Source of the DNA: Halapricum desulfuricans
GTDB lineage: Archaea > Halobacteriota > Halobacteria > Halobacteriales > Haloarculaceae
Assembly (NCBI RefSeq): GCF_017094465.1
Contig: NZ_CP064791.1
Span: 806,001 to 870,000, forward strand
Direction of reading: 5' to 3'
Length of the DNA stretch: 64,000 nt
The notes under the pieces are model-generated. The model saw only the letters and a list, made by a program, of their open reading frames with translations, was not told where the DNA came from and searched no databases. This document shows positions 45,030 through 52,666 of the stretch, piece after piece. Within the stretch, counting starts at the first letter, position 1. Each line of letters opens with the position of its first letter. The translations under genes were made by a program, and so were the position numbers.

Positions 45030-46097
45030 TCAACTCACGGGGCCGACACGCCCGGACGACTCCTCGAACAGCAGCAGATCCGTCCTGTCGATTGTACAGC
45101 GAGCCCGCTCACCCGGAACCAGTTGCACGCGCTGGGTTTCGACCGTCAGCTCACCGCCGGCATCCAGCGTGAGGACGACCTCGTAACGCGTGCCGAGGTC
45201 GGTGACGCGATCGACGACGCCGGCCAGTGTGCATTCGGTTTCCGTCCGCTCGCTGTCGAGGAGCGTGAGATCGCTCGGACGGGCGAGACAGATGAGACCC
45301 GTGTCGGCTGGCGTGCCGCCGTCGCCGGCCAGCGCTCGGCTCTCGAGGGTGAGCCCCGGGTCGCCGGGCGGCGTGACCGGAAGCCGCGTCGACCGGCCGA
45401 GAAACGAGGCCACAAACGGCGTCGGCGGTGACTCGTACAGCTCCCGTGGTTCGCCGATGCCGGCGACCTGTCCGTCGCTCATCACGACGAGTCGGTCGGA
45501 TAGCGCCATCGCCGTTTCCTGATCGTGGGTGACGTACAGCGTCGTGACGCCAGTCTCGCGCTGGATCCGTGCGATCTCCTCGCGCAACCGGTCGCGAAGC
45601 CCGCGATCGAGCGCGGACAGTGGCTCGTCGAGCAACAGGACGTCCGGCTGGGGGGCCAGCGCCCGCGCGAGTTCCGCTCGCCGGCGCTGGCCCCCGGACA
45701 GCGCTGCCGGCATCGCCTCGCGCTGTTCGGACAGCGAGACGAGTTCGAGGTAGCGATCGACGGTCGCCGCCCGCTCGTCTGGGCCGACCCCGGCCGGCAG
45801 AAGCCCGTAGGCGACGTTTTCGGCGACGGTCATATGGGGAAACAGCGTCGGCTCCTGGAAGACGACGCCGACGTCTCTTCGCTCGGGCGGGTCGGCCGTG
45901 ATGTCCTCTCCCCGGAGGTGTATCCCCCCGGCAGTCGAGTTCACGTGGCCGGCGATGGTCTGGACGGTCGTCGTCTTGCCACAGCCACTTGGGCCGAGCA
46001 GCCCGACAATCTCGCCGGCATCGACCTCGAAAGAGACGTCTTCGAGGGCGAGTTCGTCCCCGTATCGGTGCGTGAGACCGGCCACTTCGAGCGTCAT
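45030..46097 (-). CDS. Molybdate/tungstate-type ABC transporter ATP-binding protein
   Basis: 355 residues. Walker A GLLGPSGCGKTTTVQTIAG, signature LSGGQRRRAELARAL, Walker B VLLLDEPLSALDR and switch His in LYVTHDQETAMAL are all intact. The C-terminal 110 residues form a TOBE-like regulatory domain (RTETECTLAGVVDRVTDLG). The start ATG 46097 overlaps the permease stop by four bases (ATGA). With the permease and binding protein it forms an importer; the divergent ModE-like regulator points to molybdate or tungstate, though the ATPase alone would also fit sulphate or thiamine systems. Confidence 0.88.
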   Translation of the reverse strand: MTLEVAGLTHRYGDELALEDVSFEVDAGEIVGLLGPSGCGKTTTVQTIAGHVNSTAGGIHLRGEDITADPPERRDVGVVFQEPTLFPHMTVAENVAYGLLPAGVGPDERAATVDRYLELVSLSEQREAMPAALSGGQRRRAELARALAPQPDVLLLDEPLSALDRGLRDRLREEIARIQRETGVTTLYVTHDQETAMALSDRLVVMSDGQVAGIGEPRELYESPPTPFVASFLGRSTRLPVTPPGDPGLTLESRALAGDGGTPADTGLICLARPSDLTLLDSERTETECTLAGVVDRVTDLGTRYEVVLTLDAGGELTVETQRVQLVPGERARCTIDRTDLLLFEESSGRVGPVS

Positions 46098-46903
46098 CGA
46101 TCGATCACCGTCGGAACCCGTCCGACTCGCTGAACGACGGCCAAGACCGCCAGCGTCACGGCCAGCAGTGCCAGCCCGACCGGGACGACGGCGTCGATCC
46201 CGCCGTTGATGAAGTCGACCCAGATGCGCGTCGGCATCGTCCGGGGGTTCGACGCGACCATGTACGTCGCGCCGAACTCGCCCATCGCACGGGCGAACGT
46301 GAGCGTGATCCCCGCGAGGATCGCCCCGCGGGCCAGCGGGAGCGCGACGTGTCTGAACGTGCCGAGCGCCGTGTACCCCAGCGAGCGCGAGGCGCGTTCG
46401 AGCCGCTCGTCGATCGCGCCGAACCCGGCCCTGGCGGTGACGACGACGAAGGGGGCGGCGACGAACGTCTGTGCCAGGACGATACCGATGAAGCTGCCAG
46501 TCAGTTCGATCCCGACCGCGTAGGCTGTCGCGCCAATCGGTGTGAACCGGCCAAACGCCGTCAGGATCATCGCGCCGGCGACCACCGGGGGCAACACCAG
46601 CGGCAGGATGATCAGTCCCTCGAGCAGTCGTTTCCCGGGGAACGATCTGCGGGCGAGGACGTACGCCAGCGGGACGCCCAGTACCGTTGCCACTATCGTC
46701 GAGGTCGTCGCCGTCAGGAGTGAGTTTCGGACCGCTACTTGTGCCTGTGGCTCGGCCAATCTGGCGAGGACGTCCGCCGTTCCGGTCCGAGCGAGAAACG
46801 CCACGAACGGCACAGCCACGTAGACCAGCAACAACCCGCCCAGAAGCGCCGGCACGAGTAGTGTCGAGCGCGCTGTCCACGTTGTTCGCGTGTGCGTGCT
46901 CAT
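46094..46903 (-). CDS. Molybdate/tungstate-type ABC transporter permease
   Basis: 269 residues with six membrane segments. The permease EAA-type loop is ASRSLGYTALGTFRHVALPL, followed by ARGAILAGITLTFARAMGEF. SLLTATTSTIVATVLGVPLA and LPLVLPPVVAGAMIL are typical of the ModB/CysU/WtpB permeases. It moves the oxyanion delivered by the lipoprotein encoded just upstream, using the ATPase encoded next. It overlaps the ATPase gene by four bases and follows the binding-protein gene after 40 bases, so all three are one operon. Confidence 0.9.
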   Translation of the reverse strand: MSTHTRTTWTARSTLLVPALLGGLLLVYVAVPFVAFLARTGTADVLARLAEPQAQVAVRNSLLTATTSTIVATVLGVPLAYVLARRSFPGKRLLEGLIILPLVLPPVVAGAMILTAFGRFTPIGATAYAVGIELTGSFIGIVLAQTFVAAPFVVVTARAGFGAIDERLERASRSLGYTALGTFRHVALPLARGAILAGITLTFARAMGEFGATYMVASNPRTMPTRIWVDFINGGIDAVVPVGLALLAVTLAVLAVVQRVGRVPTVIDR

Positions 46904-46943
46904 AGTTCTTGGCCGTCGGGCATTGTTATCCGTCGGATCGGTC

Positions 46944-47879
46944 TCATATTGTCAGTCCATCCGGGAGAGTTCCGTGAGCGCGGGGGAGGCTATCTGCCGT
47001 CGCGAGTCCCGCCTCCCCGAGCACGTCGTCGGGGTTGTTTGCGAGAAATTCGACCAGTCTGCGGCCGTTCTCGGGCGCGTCCGCCCGGTCGAGTACTGTC
47101 GCGTTGTACAGTATCGGTCGCCCTTCGACGGTGGTTCCGTCTTCGAACGTGTACTCTGCGGTCGCGTAGTGGTCCGCGAGCGACGGGTCAGCAAAGTTGT
47201 ACGCCGCCGGGAACGGCTCGAAGGGAATGTCGTGATCGCGGGCCATATTCCCGTAGACGACTGCACCTGCTCTGGAGCCCCCCTCGACACCGCCGAGCAC
47301 CTGTGGTTCTTCGGCCACCTGTTCGACGAGGTCCCACACCTCCGATCGGAACCCCTCGATGCCGTGCTCGCGTTCGGCGAGACCGAACGCCTGCCAGGCG
47401 CGATATCCCAGCGGGTCCTGTTCGGGGTTGCTGATGGCAACGTCCCCCTGTTCGGTTTCACGAATGAGATCGTACCAATCTTCTTCGCCTGCGGCCATTC
47501 GCGACCCGAACGCCGTGTCGGCGTTGTAGCCGATACCGAGGACGTTCGTCGCGAACTCGACGTCCCAGTCGGTCTGCGTCCCGACGAGGCGATCCCGCAG
47601 CAGCGTCGCGTCCGCGCTGACGACCACGTCGGGGTGTTTCGTCCCGTCTTCGACCATCCGCATGACGGCGTTCGAGCCGAAATACTCGCCCTGAACGGTG
47701 ATCTCGGTCTCGGACTTGAAGGCCGGCCCCACGTGATCCTCGAACGTCGCCGCGAGACTACCCGCGGAGAGAACACTGACTGACGATTCGGACCCCAGAC
47801 AGCCCGCGAGGCCGACCGCTGCACCCCCCGTTATCGATTTGAGCACAGCCCGCCGCGACCGTTGTTTCGGCATAGACAT
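46944..47879 (-). CDS. Oxyanion-binding lipoprotein, molybdate/tungstate (WtpA/ModA-like)
   Basis: 311 residues. Twin-arginine signal RRAVLKSITGGAAVGLAGCL ends in a lipobox cysteine, so it is a Tat lipoprotein on the outer face of the membrane. SVLSAGSLAATFEDHVGPAF begins the binding fold, GEYFGSNAVMRMVEDGTKHP holds the second anion-binding Ser, and GDVAISNPEQDPLGYRAWQA the next; all resemble the archaeal WtpA/ModA group. The ATG at 47879 is chosen (another lies two codons later); an ATAAC half of a palindrome is about 27 bases upstream. Substrate preference between molybdate and tungstate cannot be read directly. Confidence 0.85.
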   Translation of the reverse strand: MSMPKQRSRRAVLKSITGGAAVGLAGCLGSESSVSVLSAGSLAATFEDHVGPAFKSETEITVQGEYFGSNAVMRMVEDGTKHPDVVVSADATLLRDRLVGTQTDWDVEFATNVLGIGYNADTAFGSRMAAGEEDWYDLIRETEQGDVAISNPEQDPLGYRAWQAFGLAEREHGIEGFRSEVWDLVEQVAEEPQVLGGVEGGSRAGAVVYGNMARDHDIPFEPFPAAYNFADPSLADHYATAEYTFEDGTTVEGRPILYNATVLDRADAPENGRRLVEFLANNPDDVLGEAGLATADSLPRAHGTLPDGLTI

Positions 47880-47902
47880 ATCGAGATTTCGCTGACCCGG
47901 AC

Positions 47903-47913
47903 ATAACCGTTAT
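47903..47913. promoter_or_regulatory. Palindromic shared promoter/operator between the importer and its regulator
   Basis: ATAACCGTTAT is a perfect palindrome around C47908. It sits 29 bases from the start of the binding-protein gene (47879) and 30 bases from the start of the ModE-like gene (47938). The single element therefore falls in the TATA position of both divergent genes and could serve as a common TATA box and as a repressor site. Confidence 0.5.
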
Positions 47914-47937
47914 GGGGCCGCCGGCGAACCCCTAGCC

Positions 47938-48639
47938 ATGAGTCGTTACGGCGACGGGCCCCCGAGCGCCGATTTCGAGGCGCGACTGCACGCCGAGGGA
48001 GTGGGATTCGACGGCGACGACGCGGCGTTGCTCCGGGCGGTCGCCGAGCACGGATCGCTGAACGCCGCCGCCGACGCGCTGGGCCGCTCGTACTCGCGGG
48101 CGCACAAGCGTCTCACCACGTTAGAGGCGGCGTTCGGCCCGTTAGTCGATCGACAGCGGGGCGGCCGCGACGGCGGCGGCAGTCAGTTGACCGAGCTGGC
48201 GGAGACGCTTTTGGCACGCTTCGATCGATTGCGGGCGGAGTACTCCGGCGTCGCCGAAGTCGCGGATACCGTGCTCGAAGGACGCGTGATCGAACGCACG
48301 GGGGAACTCGGCGTCGTCGAGACTGCAGCGGGCGAGCTCCGTGCGCTGGTCGACGCCGACACCGAGAGTGTCCAGGTGTCGATCAGGGCCGATGCGGTGA
48401 CCTTGCAGGCCCCGGACGCGGCACCGATGGCCGCCGAGACCAGTGCACGCAACCGACTCGAAGGGACCGTGACCGCCATCGAGTCGGGCGAAGCCATCGC
48501 GACCGTCAGCGTCGATGTCGGCGCCGAACAGCCCCTGCTCGCGCTCGTCACCGAGCGAAGCGTCGAGTTGCTCGATCTGGCGGTCGGCGATCCGGTCGTC
48601 GCATCGCTCAAGACGGTCACTATCCGGGCGATTCCGTAG
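47938..48639 (+). CDS. ModE-like molybdate-responsive regulator (HTH plus two TOBE domains)
   Basis: 233 residues. The N-terminal 90 residues are the ModE/LysR-type winged helix (LLRAVAEHGSLNAAADALGR, SYSRAHKRLTTLEAAFGPLV). Two C-terminal TOBE-type regions follow (DTVLEGRVIERTGELGVVET and ARNRLEGTVTAIESGEAIAT), which in ModE bind molybdate or tungstate. It should regulate the divergent importer operon; the 58-base shared intergenic region supports this. Whether it represses or activates is not visible. Confidence 0.87.
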   Translation: MSRYGDGPPSADFEARLHAEGVGFDGDDAALLRAVAEHGSLNAAADALGRSYSRAHKRLTTLEAAFGPLVDRQRGGRDGGGSQLTELAETLLARFDRLRAEYSGVAEVADTVLEGRVIERTGELGVVETAAGELRALVDADTESVQVSIRADAVTLQAPDAAPMAAETSARNRLEGTVTAIESGEAIATVSVDVGAEQPLLALVTERSVELLDLAVGDPVVASLKTVTIRAIP

Positions 48640-48746
48640 GCGGTGCTGTCGTCGTCTGCGGGCAGCTCGCTGTCAGTGCGTCGCTCCGCACTCACGTCGC
48701 GTGTCGGATCGACACCGGCAAACCCGCCGAGTACGGGAACTCACTC

Positions 48747-49334
48747 ATGCGCCAGTTCGTCATCGTCGGCCACGACGCGCCCGCCAGTTCGGAGTTCCCG
48801 CTGGACGCCCTCGCCAGCGAGGCGGGTCGGATGGATCTGCTCGCCCGCTCGGTCAACGCCGCGCTGCTCGCCAGTCACGGTATCCGTGAACACGCCCGCG
48901 TGCACCTCGTGCTCGATGGCTTTACCGTCAGTATCGACGGAGCGACCGTACGCAACCTCCACCCGGACGAGCGGTCGATCGCCGCCCTGATCCGCTCGGC
49001 ACTGGCGGATCGGGCGGACGCGATCGGTCACCAGCCTGCCGAGCCCTCTCCCGGGGTAGCCGTCTACCGGATGGGACTGGCCACGACACTCGATCGACTC
49101 GACGGGACAGTCGTCCAGCTACACGAGGACGGCGACCCCGCCATCGAGGCCTCGATTCCGTCCGATCCGGTGTTCGTGCTCTCCGATCACAACGATTTCA
49201 CGGACGAAGAAGTCGACGTGCTTGCCGAGCGGGCCGACAGTCGAGTTCGGCTCGGCCCGACTGCGCTGCACGCTGATCACGCTATCTCGGTGGCGCACAA
49301 CTGGCTCGACACAGATGGCTACACCCGATATTAG
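48747..49334 (+). CDS. trmY: tRNA (pseudouridine(54)-N1)-methyltransferase TrmY
   Basis: 195 residues of the SPOUT fold. MRQFVIVGHDAPASSEFPLD and RMDLLARSVNAALLASHGIR are the TrmY N-terminus. The C-terminal knot region has VFVLSDHNDFTDEEVDVLAE and RLGPTALHADHAISVAHNWL, where the SAM-binding loop lies. It methylates pseudouridine 54 in the T-loop of archaeal tRNA. Its TAG stop overlaps the convergent isomerase TAA by four bases (TTAG at 49331-49334). Confidence 0.93.
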   Translation: MRQFVIVGHDAPASSEFPLDALASEAGRMDLLARSVNAALLASHGIREHARVHLVLDGFTVSIDGATVRNLHPDERSIAALIRSALADRADAIGHQPAEPSPGVAVYRMGLATTLDRLDGTVVQLHEDGDPAIEASIPSDPVFVLSDHNDFTDEEVDVLAERADSRVRLGPTALHADHAISVAHNWLDTDGYTRY

Positions 49335-50110
49335 GGTTCCTCAAGGCCATCTACCGTTCGTCGGAGCGTGTTCGCGCTCAGCCCGACGTACTCGTAGCTC
49401 GGCGTAAAGACCTCCACCGAGAGCGTCGCGTCATCCAGGGGCTCGAGGATCCGTCCGAAGTCCAGCACCCCGGAACCGACCGGAACGTGTTCGTCGGCCT
49501 GTTTTCTGGTGTCGTTGACGTGGACGTGCGTGACGCGGTCGCTGTGTTCCTCGAGGAATTCGCGCTGATCGGCCGCGTCATAGCCCTCGATGTAGGCGTG
49601 GCCGGTGTCGAACGTCATCGACGCGTCGGTTTCGTCGAAGACGCGGTCGAAGTCATCGAGGCCGAACCACTCGTCTGGGACGTTCTCGACGCAGAGTTCG
49701 ACGTCGACCTCCTCTGCGACGACCTGGAGTTCCCCCAGGGAATCGAGGATGGCGTCCGCGATGGTCTCGCGGTCCCAGGCCGGCCGCCAGGCGTCGCTGC
49801 TGGCGTGGACGACCGCCTTTTCCGCGTCGAATGCAGCCGCCGTTTCGAGTGCATCGGACAGTTCGCGGATCGCACCTTCGCGGACGTGCTCGTAGGGGGC
49901 GCCGATGTCGAGCGCGAAGGGTAGATGGACAGCGAGATCGATTCCAGCCTCCCTGGCGGCCGATCGGACGGCATCGGTGTCGAGTCGGTCGCGTTCGTGG
50001 TGACCGTCGGCGAGGAGTTCGACGTAGTCCAGTTCCATCGCGGCCGCGGCCGGGAACGCGTCGGTGTAGTGCATCGGCGTCTGTGTCACGAAGCCCAGAT
50101 CCAGGCCCAT
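49331..50110 (-). CDS. Sugar phosphate isomerase/epimerase (TIM barrel, AP-endonuclease 2 family)
   Basis: 259 residues. A xylose-isomerase-like barrel with metal-ligand motifs at the strand ends: DLAVHLPFALDIG, AVVHASSD, ELCVENVPDEW, ASMTFDTGHAYI and VTHVHVNDTRKQADEHVPVG. The glutamate and histidine ligands are present (VENVP, THVHVND, LSVEVFTPS). The family includes hydroxypyruvate isomerase, myo-inosose dehydratase and endonuclease IV; the substrate cannot be assigned. It is preceded by tRNA-Pro on the other strand. Confidence 0.85.
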   Translation of the reverse strand: MGLDLGFVTQTPMHYTDAFPAAAAMELDYVELLADGHHERDRLDTDAVRSAAREAGIDLAVHLPFALDIGAPYEHVREGAIRELSDALETAAAFDAEKAVVHASSDAWRPAWDRETIADAILDSLGELQVVAEEVDVELCVENVPDEWFGLDDFDRVFDETDASMTFDTGHAYIEGYDAADQREFLEEHSDRVTHVHVNDTRKQADEHVPVGSGVLDFGRILEPLDDATLSVEVFTPSYEYVGLSANTLRRTVDGLEEP

Positions 50111-50183
50111 AGGCTGTCAAATCACCCCAGGGAGGACTGTCTTTCGGAAGCGTTAAGGGTCCGAGTCGGAAACTGTGATTCGC

Positions 50184-50256
50184 GGGCCGGTGGGGTAGCT
50201 TGGTATCCTTCGGCCTTCGGGTGGCCGTAACCGCAGTTCGAATCTGCGCCGGCCCA
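50184..50256 (+). tRNA. tRNA-Pro (anticodon CGG)
   Basis: The acceptor GGGCCGG pairs with CCGGCCC and the discriminator is A. The anticodon stem CGGCC/GGCCG closes loop TTCGGGT with anticodon CGG, and the T-loop is AGTTCGAATCT. No CCA is encoded and no intron is visible. Downstream, TGCGAGCGTAGCGAGCAGT (50280-50298) repeats a word found after tRNA-Gln, but no copy of the tRNA end is seen here. Confidence 0.95.
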
Positions 50257-50357
50257 TTCCTGCCCGCGTTTCACAAGTCTGCGAGCGTAGCGAGCAGTCC
50301 GAAACACGAGTCTGAGTGAGGACCGTGTCTTATGTTATCCCGGGTGAACCAACGCAT

Positions 50358-50795
50358 ATGGTCACAGTTAGTCGATCAATCCACATCGATGCCCCCGTCG
50401 AGGACGTATTCGCGTATCTGGATGACCCTCGAAACCACGCGGAGGTGACACCGAGCCTGGCGGAAGTCCGCAACGTCGAGGCGCTCGGCAACGGCGGCAA
50501 GCGGGTCGAACACACCTACAAGATGGCGGGTGTGGAACTCGATGGCGAACTCGTCGAACGGACTCACGAGGAAAACGAACGGATGGTCTTCGAGATGCGC
50601 GGCGGTCTCGAAGGTGAGATCGAGATCGAAACTGTCGAAGACGACGGCGGGACAGAGCTGCGCTACAGCGCCGAATACGAACTCCCGGGCAGAGTCCTCT
50701 CGACGGTAGCGACACCGTTCGTCCGGCGGTACAACGAACGAGAACTCCGGACGACCCTCGAAAACACCAGGACTCGGATCGAAGCCGGCGAGTGA
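50358..50795 (+). CDS. SRPBCC (START-like) family protein
   Basis: 145 residues starting MVTVSRSIHIDAPVEDVFAY, the standard opening of polyketide-cyclase/START-like proteins, with LDDPRNHAEVTPSLAEVRNV next. The middle beta strands (EHTYKMAGVELDGELVERTH, FEMRGGLEGEIEIETVEDD) and the long C-terminal helix (YNERELRTTLENTRTRIE) complete a helix-grip fold that binds a hydrophobic ligand. The function is unknown. ATG 50358 has CTTATGTTAT about 28 bases upstream, so the 14 extra upstream codons are not used. Confidence 0.85.
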   Translation: MVTVSRSIHIDAPVEDVFAYLDDPRNHAEVTPSLAEVRNVEALGNGGKRVEHTYKMAGVELDGELVERTHEENERMVFEMRGGLEGEIEIETVEDDGGTELRYSAEYELPGRVLSTVATPFVRRYNERELRTTLENTRTRIEAGE

Positions 50796-50889
50796 GCGCT
50801 CGGAGGAGGCGACGAAACGACTTGGAGCGGACAACGGGGGTTGCAGCAGGGTCGTCGTGCTCGATGTCCCGAAGCCGTCGTCGCCTCGG

Positions 50890-51600
50890 CTACAGCCGGA
50901 ACGTCTCGTCGCCGTCGAGCACGTGCACCTCGGCGAGGCTGCCGGTCGCCTTGACTTCACGGACGAACTCGTCAGTATCGATCTCGATGGGCGGGAACGA
51001 GTCGTAGTGCATCGGGAAAGCGTGATCGACGTCCAGCCAGTCGACGGCGATGGCGGCCTGCATCGGCCCCATCGTGAAGTGGTCACCGACGGGCACAGCA
51101 GCGGCGTCGGGTTCGAGATACGGCGCGATCACCTCGCGCATCTCAGTCATCAGGCCTGTGTCGCCGGCGTGGTAGAACGTCGTCGAGTCGGCCTCGCTCA
51201 CCTGCGTTGGCTTCGTATCCGAGACGACGAAGCCGGCAGGCATTCCGCCGGTCGAGCCGTAATCAGTGTCCATGCCGTTGGTGTGGTCCGCGCGATGCAT
51301 CGTCACGAACGCGTCGCCCAACTCGATGGTGCCGCCGAGGTTGAACCCGATCGTCTCCGCGACGCCGTAGTTGTCCTCGACGTAACCCGCGACTTCGGGC
51401 GTCGCCGCGACCGGCGTCGCCTGGAAGTGATCCACGTCGCCGATATGGTCGGCGTGGCCGTGCGTGAGCAGGACGTAATCCGGGTCGAGCGTCGTCGGAT
51501 CGACGTCTGTCTTCGGGTTTCCGAAGAACGGATCGATCAGCAGATCCGTTGAGCCGACCGATACGTACCACGTCGAATGGCCGTGCCAGGTGAGTTCCAT
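50890..51600 (-). CDS. UPF0173-type metal-dependent hydrolase (MBL fold)
   Basis: 236 residues. [20 protein letters not shown] is the family opening, [16 protein letters not shown] the HxHxDH zinc motif, and [11 protein letters not shown] the second aspartate; the final histidine is in [13 protein letters not shown]. This is the UPF0173 group of metallo-beta-lactamase-fold hydrolases, with two zinc sites but unproven substrate. ATG 51600 diverges from the ligase-like gene; the two starts are 78 bases apart. Confidence 0.92.
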   Translation of the reverse strand: MELTWHGHSTWYVSVGSTDLLIDPFFGNPKTDVDPTTLDPDYVLLTHGHADHIGDVDHFQATPVAATPEVAGYVEDNYGVAETIGFNLGGTIELGDAFVTMHRADHTNGMDTDYGSTGGMPAGFVVSDTKPTQVSEADSTTFYHAGDTGLMTEMREVIAPYLEPDAAAVPVGDHFTMGPMQAAIAVDWLDVDHAFPMHYDSFPPIEIDTDEFVREVKATGSLAEVHVLDGDETFRL

Positions 51601-51677
51601 AGTTCAGTTACGTCTACACGACCCGAACACTTAGAATCACCTCTCTTTTAGGTGAGTGCGCCCCCTCGATCCACTCG

Positions 51678-52463
51678 ATGGACCCCTTTCCGACGTGCGT
51701 CGATATGGCCGAGGACCCGACGACAGGAACAGGTCACCACTGGCTCCTCGAGTACGTCGAAGGGGAGCCGCTCAGATTCACGCTCCAGACGGACGGACAG
51801 CTGCAATTCGGCGGCGCACAGCGATACGAGGACGGCTCGGAACCCCCGGCTATCGGGCCCGCAATCGAGACGGTTCGGTCGGCGTTTCGACGGGACGCCT
51901 TCCGCGAGGCGGTCGCGGAGCCGGCGTCGGTCACCTTCTACGGGGTCGCGACGTGCCAGCATCGCATCGATTACGACTGGGATCGGCTACCTTCGTTTCT
52001 GGGCTACGACGTTCGCGTCCCCGCCCGGGGCGGGCTACTCGCGCCCGAGAACGCCAACGCGAGCTTCGACCGACTCGGCCTGACGCCGGCACCGCCCCTC
52101 GATCGGGAACGCAGAGCCGACGCGATCGACTCCGGTCGCGAGACGTTTCCTGACAGCGACTGGGCCGACCGGGCGGTCGCCGGGATCGTCCACGCCGACA
52201 AGCACGGCTGGCGCGGTCGACTGCTCGATCCCGATCGGCCGTCGAAACCAACGGCGTCGTTCGAATCGCCCGAGTCGACGGCCGAAGCGCTCGTTACCGA
52301 CGAACTCGCGACCACGGCCGGCGTCGAGGCGGCCCTGCGCCGGATCGCCCGCCGCCACCGTGCTACGCTGGCTGCTGCCGGTGTCGACCCCGCCTCGCCG
52401 GCGTTTCGACGCGCGGTCGCCGAGGTCCTGCAACGACGCGGTGACAGACGCACGTCTGACTGA
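51678..52463 (+). CDS. RNA-ligase-like nucleotidyltransferase-fold protein, catalytic lysine apparently lost
   Basis: 261 residues. TFYGVATCQHRIDYDWDRLP followed by SFLGYDVRV resembles the conserved core of T4-type RNA-ligase-domain proteins, where the enzyme contacts the adenylate. The segment in the position of motif I (K-x-D-G) reads LQTDGQLQFGG, with Gln instead of the nucleotidyl-accepting Lys. The C-terminal third is helical with LRRIARRHRATLAAAGVDPA. TATA-like TCTTTTA is about 28 bases ahead of ATG 51678, so the start is supported. The fold call is from remembered motifs and is tentative; if right, the protein is probably non-adenylating. Confidence 0.5.
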   Translation: MDPFPTCVDMAEDPTTGTGHHWLLEYVEGEPLRFTLQTDGQLQFGGAQRYEDGSEPPAIGPAIETVRSAFRRDAFREAVAEPASVTFYGVATCQHRIDYDWDRLPSFLGYDVRVPARGGLLAPENANASFDRLGLTPAPPLDRERRADAIDSGRETFPDSDWADRAVAGIVHADKHGWRGRLLDPDRPSKPTASFESPESTAEALVTDELATTAGVEAALRRIARRHRATLAAAGVDPASPAFRRAVAEVLQRRGDRRTSD

Positions 52464-52495
52464 CCTTTAGGGAGTGTGGGACACACGCCCAAGCA

Positions 52496-52666
52496 ATGGC
52501 ACGGCTCACTATCGAGATGCCGACCGAACTCGCCGTTCGGGGGCGATCACGGCCGGTAGAACGGGACACTCCGTGTTCGAGCGTCGGTGCGGACGAACAG
52601 CCGGTTTCACCGGACGTTCGGCAGTTTCTGTCGTGGTTCGCCTGCTGGTCGCCAATCAATCGCTGA
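52496..52666 (+). CDS. Possible 56-residue ORF convergent with the actin-like gene
   Basis: ATG at 52496 gives MARLTIEMPTELAVRGRSRP, ending SWFACWSPINR before TGA at 52664-52666. CCTTTAGG (about 52464-52471) is 28 bases upstream, the correct TATA spacing. The end overlaps the 3' end of the actin-like gene by 11 bases on the opposite strand. Third-position GC is about 67%, lower than in nearby genes, and the product is basic, so it may be spurious. No family is recognised. Confidence 0.3.
   Translation: MARLTIEMPTELAVRGRSRPVERDTPCSSVGADEQPVSPDVRQFLSWFACWSPINR

Noticed and set aside
45030-46880. A single 616-residue fusion of permease and ATPase
   Set aside because: The first part is the permease region in the wrong frame (Arg/Gly-rich). 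The true permease is in another frame and overlaps the ATPase start by ATGA.
46944-48639. Assigning molybdate rather than tungstate to the importer
   Set aside because: The binding-protein and regulator motifs are shared by both oxyanion systems; sequence alone does not decide.
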